Part shown: one piece after another, positions 1 through 6,424 of the stretch
How positions within the stretch are numbered: position 1 is the first letter of the stretch
How the letters are laid out: every line of letters starts with the position of its first letter
Assembly: GCA_910573745.1 (NCBI GenBank)
Contig: CAJSYI010000030.1
Coordinates: 1 to 35,014 of the forward strand
DNA from: Muribaculaceae bacterium
GTDB lineage: Bacteria; Bacteroidota; Bacteroidia; Bacteroidales; Muribaculaceae
DNA: 35,014 nucleotides
Direction of reading: 5' to 3'
The notes under the pieces: generated by a model
The model's input: the letters and a program-made list of their open reading frames with translations, nothing else
The model's database searches: none
What the model was told of the DNA's origin: nothing
Translations under genes and position numbers: made by a program

Positions 1-1
1 T

Positions 2-73
2 CTGCATTCAATCGTCGAGACCACAAAGAAACACGGCAACTCGCCCTACAACGCAATCCTCGCCCTTTTCTAA
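2..73 (+). CDS. 3' end of an unidentified protein (partial)
   Basis: An open frame enters from the left edge and ends at TAA 71-73, giving 23 residues that finish in ...YNAILALF. The short basic/polar tail ending in a hydrophobic stretch reminds me of transposase C-termini, IS66-like ones among them, but I cannot assign it from 23 residues. Frame 1 is also open to a TAG at 103-105, so even the frame is uncertain. If this is a transposase end, the peptide cassette that follows would sit next to an insertion sequence. That is inference. Confidence 0.35.
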   Translation: MHSIVETTKKHGNSPYNAILALF

Positions 74-161
74 ATGGCGACTACATCGGCGCGTCCGCTG
101 AATAGTTACATTCTTAAGACATTTTCGCTAATTTTGCACTTGCCAGTTGAGAGTAGGGGGG

Positions 162-183
162 GTAACCTGAAAGTAACCTGAAA
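162..183 (+). repeat. Tandem 11-bp direct repeat, possible operator
   Basis: GTAACCTGAAA occurs twice head to tail (162-172 and 173-183), about one helical turn apart. The repeat ends 30 bp upstream of the -33 element of the cassette promoter. Position and phasing fit two subunits of an activator binding one face of the DNA. No regulator gene in the window is clearly linked to it. Confidence 0.55.
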
Positions 184-213
184 ACCGGTTTTTAAGGAAA
201 ATATTGTGAGTTT

Positions 214-245
214 TTTGTTTCTTTTAAAAAAATGTTATATCTTTG
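214..245 (+). promoter_or_regulatory. Bacteroidetes-type promoter of the peptide cassette
   Basis: TTTG at 214-217, a 20-bp spacer and TATCTTTG at 238-245 match the Bacteroidetes housekeeping consensus TTTG-N19-21-TAnnTTTG exactly. The expected start of transcription is near 249, giving a leader of about 45 nt before the ATG at 294. Confidence 0.75.
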
Positions 246-293
246 CCGGTGTTTAGTAGTCATTATGTTTTTGACAATTAAAATCTGCTGCCT

Positions 294-1571
294 ATGAAAA
301 CGAGCAAATATAACTATATTGTACCTTTTGGAGAAAAGCATATATTCTTCAACGGCATCACTGAGGCATTCTTCCTTGTTCCGTCTGAACGGAAAGATAC
401 GTACCGCACCATCATCGAGAATCCGGATAAAAACAAAGATGCATTCGAATCGTTCGTATCAAAAATGAAAGTTCAGGGTTTCGTTGTGGACGATGGTGTA
501 GACGAGATGAAAAAAGTCAAGGAGAAGTTTAATCTCTTGACCGTTCCTGAACAGTACTTCCTTTTGGTGCTCCCCACATACCAATGCAATCTGCGTTGTT
601 GGTATTGTGTACAGAACCATGAAAACCTCTTTATGACGGACGAGGTTCTTGAAAACCTAAAAATGCTCATAAGGCGTAAGCTTTCCGATGAATCAATAAA
701 GGAGCTGCATCTGTCATGGTTCGGCGGCGAACCTCTTTTGGCTTATGACAAGGTGCTTTCGCTGACTCTATTTGCCCGTGATTATGCGGATGAAAACGGA
801 AAGGGATTCTCTTCTGCCGTCACTTCTAACGGAACGTTGCTTACTCCTGAACGCATTGATGCACTCCGTGATGCCGGCGTGGTTAACTATCAGATAACCA
901 TCGATGGAGACAGGGATATGCATAATTCCATCAAGAAGTTGGGTGAGATTTCCGCATACGACCGCACTTTGGACAACATCAATCTCATCGCCCGGCACAC
1001 ACATGTGAATCTGCGTTTCAACTACACGCATGACAATCTGAGACCCAGGATGATTTTTGAATCACTAAGGTCAAAACTAAATCCTGATGTGGTCAAAAAC
1101 ATCAACTTTACCATCTTCAAGGTTTGGCAGGAAGACCAAAAGAGCGTGAATGAGAGGGATGTGGACAGACTTTTCAATTTGGGTATGGAAACAGGTATGC
1201 GTTCGAGTTTGCAGACTGCAGGTCTCTGTTACGCGGATCATGTTCATTATGACTGTGTGCTGCCTAATGGCCGCGTGGGCAAATGCGACAACCATTCACC
1301 GGAGGATATGCCCGGAATGCTTCAGTCTGACGGTACTATCTTATGGGGAGAGGATATGACGGAGTTTTATCGTCCGCATCTTTTTGACGGCAAGCAGAAG
1401 CAGTGCGAAACATGCGGGTATCTGCCGATATGCTGGGGGCCATGTGTTGCGAAACGAGAAGCTATGCTCAAAACCAACGGAATGATTGGCTGTATGTATC
1501 AAGACAAGGAGGATGATATGAAAAGGCTGATTCTGAACACTTGCAAGACCAGGTTGCAAGTAACACAGTGA
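294..1571 (+). CDS. Radical SAM/SPASM peptide maturase
   Basis: Predicted iron-sulfur enzyme that installs radical-derived crosslinks or other changes on the precursor peptide encoded 48 bp downstream. The radical SAM motif is C98-x3-C102-x2-C105 (C-N-L-R-C-W-Y-C), followed by a GGEP motif at 144-147 that helps bind S-adenosylmethionine. A full SPASM domain follows: C321-x4-G-x4-C331, then C371-x2-C374-x5-C380-x3-C384-x15-C400, enough ligands for auxiliary [4Fe-4S] clusters. Residues 1-90 precede the barrel and resemble the N-terminal part of Bacteroidales RiPP maturases, which would recognise the leader; that role is inferred. The ATG at 294 lies 45 nt behind a consensus promoter. The family (SPASM peptide maturase) is certain; the chemistry cannot be told from sequence, and Calpha-thioether or aromatic cyclophane formation are both possible. 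Confidence 0.9.
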   Translation: MKTSKYNYIVPFGEKHIFFNGITEAFFLVPSERKDTYRTIIENPDKNKDAFESFVSKMKVQGFVVDDGVDEMKKVKEKFNLLTVPEQYFLLVLPTYQCNLRCWYCVQNHENLFMTDEVLENLKMLIRRKLSDESIKELHLSWFGGEPLLAYDKVLSLTLFARDYADENGKGFSSAVTSNGTLLTPERIDALRDAGVVNYQITIDGDRDMHNSIKKLGEISAYDRTLDNINLIARHTHVNLRFNYTHDNLRPRMIFESLRSKLNPDVVKNINFTIFKVWQEDQKSVNERDVDRLFNLGMETGMRSSLQTAGLCYADHVHYDCVLPNGRVGKCDNHSPEDMPGMLQSDGTILWGEDMTEFYRPHLFDGKQKQCETCGYLPICWGPCVAKREAMLKTNGMIGCMYQDKEDDMKRLILNTCKTRLQVTQ

Positions 1572-1618
1572 AAGGCTGATATGGCATCAAAATAGTTATT
1601 AACCCTAAATTCTCAATT

Positions 1619-1858
1619 ATGGAAAAATTGAAGAGCGAAAGAATGGTGATTCCTTCGATGGAACTCCTTTCAGAGATGGAATCTCTGGAAATCTATGGAG
1701 GTGTCGGTGGAGGTAAAAACGACACTGACGGCATTACTTATCGTTACTGCGACGGTGCAAAATGCAACAAATGTTCATGCATAGAGAATCCTAAAACGGA
1801 TTCCACATGTACAATACTGTACGTGTATTGTGGAGCTGGCACTACATGTGATAGGTGA
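1619..1858 (+). CDS. Cys-rich RiPP precursor with GG-type leader
   Basis: A 79-residue peptide encoded directly after the maturase. The leader (about 1-30) is charged and hydrophobic, with the pattern MELLSEMESLEIYGG, like the double-Gly leaders of Bacteroidales radical-SAM-modified precursors. The core (about 31-79) has seven Cys and is rich in Tyr, Thr and Asp. It holds two related blocks, YRYC-x4-C and YVYC-x5-C, with a C-x2-C-x-C block between them. The ATG is preceded by the AT-rich TTAACCCTAAAT leader rather than a Shine-Dalgarno sequence, as is usual in this phylum. A perfect 13-bp hairpin begins 8 bp after the stop. Known: GG leaders are normally cut by a C39-type peptidase/ABC exporter, and none is in the window. 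Inferred: the product is a crosslinked secreted peptide; its activity is unknown. Confidence 0.82.
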   Translation: MEKLKSERMVIPSMELLSEMESLEIYGGVGGGKNDTDGITYRYCDGAKCNKCSCIENPKTDSTCTILYVYCGAGTTCDR

Positions 1859-1904
1859 AGAATGAATGGTATGCCATAACTAAAAGCTTATGGCATACCA
1901 CTTT
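1823..1904 (+). repeat. Direct repeat copy A: precursor 3' end plus hairpin
   Basis: This 82-bp stretch recurs at 4132-4213 with about 8 mismatches and no gaps. It encodes the last 11 residues of the precursor, the TGA stop, a short linker and the hairpin. The two copies flank the receptor gene, 2309 bp apart. Confidence 0.9.
1867..1904 (+). terminator. Hairpin after the precursor gene
   Basis: The arms TGGTATGCCATAA (1867-1879) and TTATGGCATACCA (1888-1900) pair perfectly over 13 bp with an 8-nt loop. Only three T follow, so termination is probably partial. The receptor gene starts 30 bp later with no good promoter of its own. A leaky hairpin would keep precursor transcripts abundant and let some transcription reach the receptor gene. 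Confidence 0.75.
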
Positions 1905-1930
1905 ATGTTCAATCAACTTTTGCAGAATAT

Positions 1931-4030
1931 ATGATAATCAGAAATTTATATTTAATAATGTGCATAGCGGTACCTTTTATGTCTTATTCTCAGGCGGAAG
2001 AGGTGCCGGACAGCACGGCGACCACGTTGGATGAGATTGTGGTTCAGGGCAGCACGCAGCGGGTTGTGAAATACGGTGTCGAGTATATTCCGGGCAAGAA
2101 GGTGAAGAAGGCCGCGTATGATGCCAAAAGCCTTCTGTTGCATATGCAGATTCCACAGCTCAGGGTCTCTCCTGTGGACAATTCCATAAACACTTCTGCC
2201 GGAGACGGCGTGGACATCTTTATCGACTATGTCCCGGCTACTGCACAGGACGCACAGGCACTGCGTCCTGAAGACGTTTTGCGGGTTGAGGTGCTTGAAT
2301 ACCCGCAGGATCCCCGTTTCAACAGCGCAGCGCACGTTGTGAATTTCATTATGCAGCACTATGAATGGGGTGGATATACGAAAATGACCGCTTTTGCAAG
2401 TATGCTGAACGATGAATCTGTCGAAGGGAGCGTATATCAGAAATTTGCCTATAAGAAATGGATTTTCGACGCTTCCGCGTCAGCTTCAGGTTCGTGGAAA
2501 CATAAATACAGGGATTACAAACACGAGGTTTTCCGGGACTTTGATTTTGACGGCAGGCATTACGATGAGGTTTCCCGCATATCAAGTACCGACGGATTTA
2601 AAGGTCGGAGCAACTCACAGTCGGCATCTTTAAGGGCCGCTTATCAAGGAACCGGTTCTTACATCAGCCATACCGTATCCTTCAGCCGTAACGGTGTTCC
2701 CGAAATCCGCAGGAACTCTACGGTGGGTTTTTCAGACGGCATACTTCCGTCCACCGAAGCGGTGTCGGACGACCCCAACCAGTCCATCAACGTTGCAGCG
2801 GAAGGGAATTATCGTTTCTTTCTGCCCAAGGGCAATTTCCTGAACGCCGTCTGGAGTTTTTCACATTCCGGCAACCGACAGAGTTCCTTTTACCGTCTCG
2901 GAGAAGAATCCCCCATTATCAACGCCAACAGGGAAAAAAGCTATTCTCCCCAAATAACGGTGTATTATTCAAAGGATATGGGGCATGACAACACATTACG
3001 TACGATGCTCAGTTCATACGCGCAAATTTACAAGACTGATTATTCAGGTTCATACGACGGCACCCAGAAGCTGCTTTCGTCGGAAAGTATGCTTTTTCTC
3101 GAGTATATGCATAACTGGAGTTTCGGTTTGAGCCTGTATTCACGTGTGGGAGTATCTTACGTTCTTGGACGTCTGAACGGCACGAACATCATGAACGAAT
3201 GGAATCCACGGTTGGGTTTGGATTTGCAATACAAGATCAATTCCAAAAACAACTTGAGTCTTGAAGCGCGGTGGAATAACTCGCATCCGCAAGTGAACTT
3301 CACGAACACCGCGCTCGTACAAAGCAACGAACTCCTGTGGATACAGGGTAATCCCGATATGAAAAACACATATGGACCGACTCTTAAGTTGTCATATAGT
3401 CTTATTCCCACCAATGCGTTCAGCCTGTCGGCTGCTATGGGGTATGAAAAAACTGTCAATATGCCGACTTACCGTTTCTATACCCTTCCTGGTCATGACG
3501 GCATAATCCGCACATTCAGTGACGAAAACAATGAACAGGGGCTTTCGGCAAGCGTATCTGCGACATTACGGCTTCTTAACAATTCATTGTTGATATACGC
3601 GTCAGGTTGGGTAAGAAGGGGAATATGCACGGGGATTCATCCTATGCGTGCCACCTCATTTTCAGGGCTGGCAAATGCAACATATTATTTGAGCAACGCA
3701 TCAGTCACATTGTTCTATCAAGCCCCAGACAAACATGTGATAAATACAAGCGGATATGTACACCGCCGTCGGTGCGCCTATGGGATTATGGCCACATACG
3801 CTCTTGGCGATTTCAATGTCAATGTTTTTTTCCGGAACTGGTTTAGCAAGGGTCGAGCATACCGCACCTATGACTCGCATAATTATTCATCGAGTGAATG
3901 GGATTGGACCGGCTGGCTTGACCGCAGCATATCGCTGACGCTCAGCTACACGTTCCCTTACGGAAAGAAGCTGAGCCGCAACGAAGACCTGCGCAACCAA
4001 GCCATCAAGAAATCAGCCATTCTGAAATAA
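1931..4030 (+). CDS. TonB-receptor-like outer-membrane beta-barrel protein of the peptide cassette
   Basis: A 699-residue outer-membrane protein. It starts with a signal peptide (about 1-22, ending ...MSYSQAEE), followed by a TonB-box-like segment (LDEIVVQG, about 33-40). A short plug-like domain (about 45-140; DGVDIFIDYVPA, RPEDVLRVEVLEYP) comes next, then a barrel with many alternating aromatic strands. It lacks the N-terminal carboxypeptidase-like domain common in SusC proteins, and no SusD partner is present. It fits the Bacteroidetes 'outer membrane beta-barrel family' (OMP_b-brl_3 type). It lies between the precursor gene and the decayed second copy of that gene, so a role in exporting, importing or sensing the modified peptide is plausible. 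That role is inference from position only. Confidence 0.8.
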   Translation: MIIRNLYLIMCIAVPFMSYSQAEEVPDSTATTLDEIVVQGSTQRVVKYGVEYIPGKKVKKAAYDAKSLLLHMQIPQLRVSPVDNSINTSAGDGVDIFIDYVPATAQDAQALRPEDVLRVEVLEYPQDPRFNSAAHVVNFIMQHYEWGGYTKMTAFASMLNDESVEGSVYQKFAYKKWIFDASASASGSWKHKYRDYKHEVFRDFDFDGRHYDEVSRISSTDGFKGRSNSQSASLRAAYQGTGSYISHTVSFSRNGVPEIRRNSTVGFSDGILPSTEAVSDDPNQSINVAAEGNYRFFLPKGNFLNAVWSFSHSGNRQSSFYRLGEESPIINANREKSYSPQITVYYSKDMGHDNTLRTMLSSYAQIYKTDYSGSYDGTQKLLSSESMLFLEYMHNWSFGLSLYSRVGVSYVLGRLNGTNIMNEWNPRLGLDLQYKINSKNNLSLEARWNNSHPQVNFTNTALVQSNELLWIQGNPDMKNTYGPTLKLSYSLIPTNAFSLSAAMGYEKTVNMPTYRFYTLPGHDGIIRTFSDENNEQGLSASVSATLRLLNNSLLIYASGWVRRGICTGIHPMRATSFSGLANATYYLSNASVTLFYQAPDKHVINTSGYVHRRRCAYGIMATYALGDFNVNVFFRNWFSKGRAYRTYDSHNYSSSEWDWTGWLDRSISLTLSYTFPYGKKLSRNEDLRNQAIKKSAILK

Positions 4031-4091
4031 ATTTGACACCCATATGATTGTGCGAGAAAAAATCATTTAGGAAACACGATTCATGGATGTA

Positions 4092-4104
4092 AACAGCCTC
4101 TTAG
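4092..4104. repeat. Short repeat AACAGCCTCTTAG
   Basis: This 13-mer matches 12 of 13 positions with AACAGCCTCTAAG at 28878-28890, which is one arm of a small TIR-like structure. It sits just upstream of where the precursor remnant begins, so it may be the scar of an element that truncated the gene. This is a weak, short match. Confidence 0.35.
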
Positions 4105-4131
4105 ATATATGGAGAATTCAAAAGGGGAAAT

Positions 4132-4167
4132 GTGTATTGTGGAGTAGGTGTCACATGTGATAGGTGA
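4132..4167 (+). pseudogene. Remnant of a second RiPP precursor gene
   Basis: In frame, this stretch reads VYCGVGVTCDR then TGA. The intact precursor ends VYCGAGTTCDR. The upstream reading frame is closed by TAG at 4102-4104 and has no start codon, so leader and most of the core are gone. The differences between copies include both silent and replacement changes, so the copies have diverged for some time. A weak resemblance of 4099-4115 to the SLEIYGG leader codons hints at an internal deletion, but I do not rely on it. Confidence 0.75.
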
Positions 4168-4213
4168 AGAATGAGTGGTATGCCATAATTAAAAGCTTAT
4201 GGCATACCACTTT
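4132..4213 (+). repeat. Direct repeat copy B: precursor 3' end plus hairpin
   Basis: Second copy of the 82-bp stretch at 1823-1904, about 90% identical and ungapped. It shows that the precursor-terminator unit was once duplicated around the receptor gene. Confidence 0.9.
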
Positions 4214-4215
4214 TT
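4176..4215 (+). terminator. Terminator at the end of the peptide cassette
   Basis: The arms TGGTATGCCATAA (4176-4188) and TTATGGCATACCA (4197-4209) pair over 13 bp with an 8-nt loop and are followed by C and five T. This is a stronger terminator than the matching hairpin after the intact precursor. It now closes the cassette behind the receptor gene. Confidence 0.82.
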
Positions 4216-4338
4216 GAAATATTTCAGAGAAAAATTTTTTTAAATTCCGGAAAAATTCTTAAATTCGCATCTGAAATATCTCCCTAAGAGATGCGTATGC
4301 ACCTTTGTATGGATTGAAATAAACTGACTTACAGATAC

Positions 4339-6339
4339 ATGAAACAACAAGACGAAGAAAAAACGCTCGATGTGGCCGATGATAATCTGACCACAGGAGC
4401 CGGCCTGCCTGAAAACGCTTTCCGCGAACTCGCAGCCGACGAAGAGTACAAGCCCGTCATGGAACCGGCACACGATCAGAAGGAGGTTACGCCGTATTCT
4501 GTCATTACCGGCTTGATCATGGCCATTGTCTTCAGTGCCGCAGCCGCCTATCTGGGGCTGAAGGTCGGACAGGTTTTTGAGGCGGCGATTCCGATTGCCA
4601 TAATCGCAGTCGGTCTCTCCAATGCCTTGGGCAAGAAGAACGCTCTCGGACAGAATGTGATAATACAGTCTATTGGCGCTTGCTCCGGAGTGATTGTGGC
4701 CGGTGCCATCTTCACTCTTCCCGCTCTCTATATCCTCCAGAACACGTATCCGGAAATAATGGTGGAGTTTTACCAGATTTTCCTCAGTTCGCTTCTCGGA
4801 GGCATATTAGGCATACTTTTCTTCATCCCCTTCAGAAAGTATTTCGTGAAGGATATGCACGGCAAGTATCCTTTCCCGGAGGCTACGGCCACCACTCAGG
4901 TGCTGATTTCCGGACAAGGTGCGGCTGCGCAGGACGGCGGTCAGGCCAAGACGCTTGTGCTTGCCTCCCTCATCGGCGGTGCATATGACTATATCGTGGC
5001 CACTTTCGGATGGTGGGCCGACACAATCACAACCATGGCTTCCTCGTGGGGAACGGCCATAGCTGAGAAGACCAAGCTCGTTATGAGCTGCAACACTGGT
5101 GCCGCCCTTCTCGGCCTCGGCTACATCATCGGCCTCAAGTATGCCTTTGTGATATTTGCCGGTTCGATTTTCGTATGGTGGGTGGTGATTCCCTTGATGG
5201 GTACTTACGGCGCGCCGGAGATAGCCTCGATGGAGCCGCAGGTGATTTTCTCCAACTATGCCCGTATGATCGGCATCGGCGGCATCGCCATGGCCGGTGT
5301 GATAGGCATAATCAAGTCGTGGGGCATAATAGCGCAGGCCATCGGTCTGGCCGGCCGAGAGCTTCGTGGCAAGGCGTCAGGAGCGAAAGAGGTTCGCTGG
5401 CAGCTCGACATCTCGATGAAGCACATAGTGTTCTTTATTGTGATTGCCCTTGTAGCCGTGTTCCTTTTCTTCTGGTTCGGTGTCATCAGCACGCTTTGGC
5501 AGGCAGCCGTGGCATGGCTTGTGGTTACAGTAATCGCATTCCTTTTCACGACAGTTGCGGCCAACGCAATCGCGATTGTGGGTTCCAACCCTGTGTCGGG
5601 CATGACGCTTATGACGCTCATCATTGCGTCGGCCATCTTCGTGGGCATCGGCCTCAGCGGCACTTCCGGCATTGTGGCTTCGATGGTTATAGGCGGCGTG
5701 GTCTGCACTGCGCTTTCTATGGCAGGAGGCTTCGTTACCGACCTTAAGATCGGCTATTGGCTCGGCTCTACGCCCAAGAAGCAGGAGCAGTGGAAATTCC
5801 TCGGCACGCTCGTTTCGGCGGCTACCGTAGGCGGTGTGATTCTTGTGCTCAACAAGGTTTACGGCTTCACCGGCCCTGATGCCCTCGTGGCTCCTCAGGC
5901 CAACGCCATGGCCAAGGTCATTGAGCCGCTTATGATGGGCGGCGACACTCCGTGGATTCTTTATATGGTAGGTGCGGTGCTTGCCCTGATTCTCAACTGG
6001 CTCGGTGTTCCTGCGCTTGCTTTCTGCCTCGGCATGTTCATTCCTCTGCACCTCAACACGCCGCTTCTCGTCGGCGGTGCAGTGGCATATTTCGTGGCAA
6101 ATTCTTCAAAAGACCAGAAAGTCAACGATCTCCGCCGCGACCGTGGTACACTCATATCGTCGGGTCTAATTGCCGGAGGTGCGCTTTTCGGGGTGTTTGC
6201 TGCCATCACACGTTTTGTGGGATTCAATTACGAGAACCCGATTCCGTTTGAGACAAGCCAGATACTCGGCTGTGTGGCATACGCGTTGTTGATTGTCTAT
6301 CTCATTTGGGATTCAAAACGCGTGAAGATGCCTAAATGA
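4339..6339 (+). CDS. OPT-family oligopeptide transporter
   Basis: A 666-residue inner-membrane protein. It has a charged N-terminal tail (about 1-50) and then roughly 14-16 hydrophobic segments. Segments such as TPYSVITGLIMAIVFSAAAAY, GQNVIIQSIGACSGV and YPFPEATATTQVLISG are typical of bacterial OPT proteins, which take up small peptides or metal chelates with protons. Length and continuity suggest an intact gene. The ATG at 4339 (MKQQDEEK) is the natural start. A strong terminator follows directly after the stop, so this is probably a single-gene transcript. It neighbours the RiPP cassette, but its own terminator and the strong terminator before it argue against shared transcription. Substrate unknown. 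Confidence 0.9.
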   Translation: MKQQDEEKTLDVADDNLTTGAGLPENAFRELAADEEYKPVMEPAHDQKEVTPYSVITGLIMAIVFSAAAAYLGLKVGQVFEAAIPIAIIAVGLSNALGKKNALGQNVIIQSIGACSGVIVAGAIFTLPALYILQNTYPEIMVEFYQIFLSSLLGGILGILFFIPFRKYFVKDMHGKYPFPEATATTQVLISGQGAAAQDGGQAKTLVLASLIGGAYDYIVATFGWWADTITTMASSWGTAIAEKTKLVMSCNTGAALLGLGYIIGLKYAFVIFAGSIFVWWVVIPLMGTYGAPEIASMEPQVIFSNYARMIGIGGIAMAGVIGIIKSWGIIAQAIGLAGRELRGKASGAKEVRWQLDISMKHIVFFIVIALVAVFLFFWFGVISTLWQAAVAWLVVTVIAFLFTTVAANAIAIVGSNPVSGMTLMTLIIASAIFVGIGLSGTSGIVASMVIGGVVCTALSMAGGFVTDLKIGYWLGSTPKKQEQWKFLGTLVSAATVGGVILVLNKVYGFTGPDALVAPQANAMAKVIEPLMMGGDTPWILYMVGAVLALILNWLGVPALAFCLGMFIPLHLNTPLLVGGAVAYFVANSSKDQKVNDLRRDRGTLISSGLIAGGALFGVFAAITRFVGFNYENPIPFETSQILGCVAYALLIVYLIWDSKRVKMPK

Positions 6340-6367
6340 ACCGATAAACATTTTTTTTCATGGTAGA

Positions 6368-6417
6368 GATGCCGCACGCAGTTTGTGTCATTCAGATGCG
6401 TGCGGCATCGATTTTTT
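6368..6417 (+). terminator. Strong terminator after the OPT gene
   Basis: GATGCCGCACGCA (6368-6380) pairs perfectly with TGCGTGCGGCATC (6397-6409) over 13 bp with a 16-nt loop, followed by GATTTTTT. It rules out the upstream TTG at 6383 as the start of the next gene, because that would place the start codon in the loop. Confidence 0.92.
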
Positions 6418-6424
6418 GCCTGGA

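Larger units (their letters stand above)
74..293. other. Intergenic leader region of the peptide cassette
   Basis: These 220 bp contain no convincing gene. They hold a lone TAnnTTTG match (TAATTTTG, 129-136) without a clear upstream TTTG, a run of seven G (155-162), an 11-bp tandem repeat (162-183) and the consensus promoter (214-245) for the maturase gene. The stretch is AT-rich after position 180. Confidence 0.6.
4031..4338. other. Intergenic region between the peptide cassette and the OPT transporter
   Basis: Besides the pseudogene and terminator, this region has an AT-rich stretch and a 7-bp inverted repeat (CGCATCT 4266-4272, AGATGCG 4289-4295) before the transporter start. A near match to the -7 element (TAAATTCG, 4260-4267) overlaps its left arm, but no convincing -33 TTTG accompanies it. 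The promoter of the transporter is therefore not resolved. Confidence 0.45.

Noticed and set aside
4083..4160. Short ATG-initiated frame across the precursor remnant
   Set aside because: It reads the remnant in a different frame from the intact precursor and encodes nothing resembling it.
5377..6051. 224-codon minus-strand frame opposite the OPT transporter
   Set aside because: His/Arg-rich composition is that of an antisense shadow, and the plus-strand frame is a clear membrane transporter.
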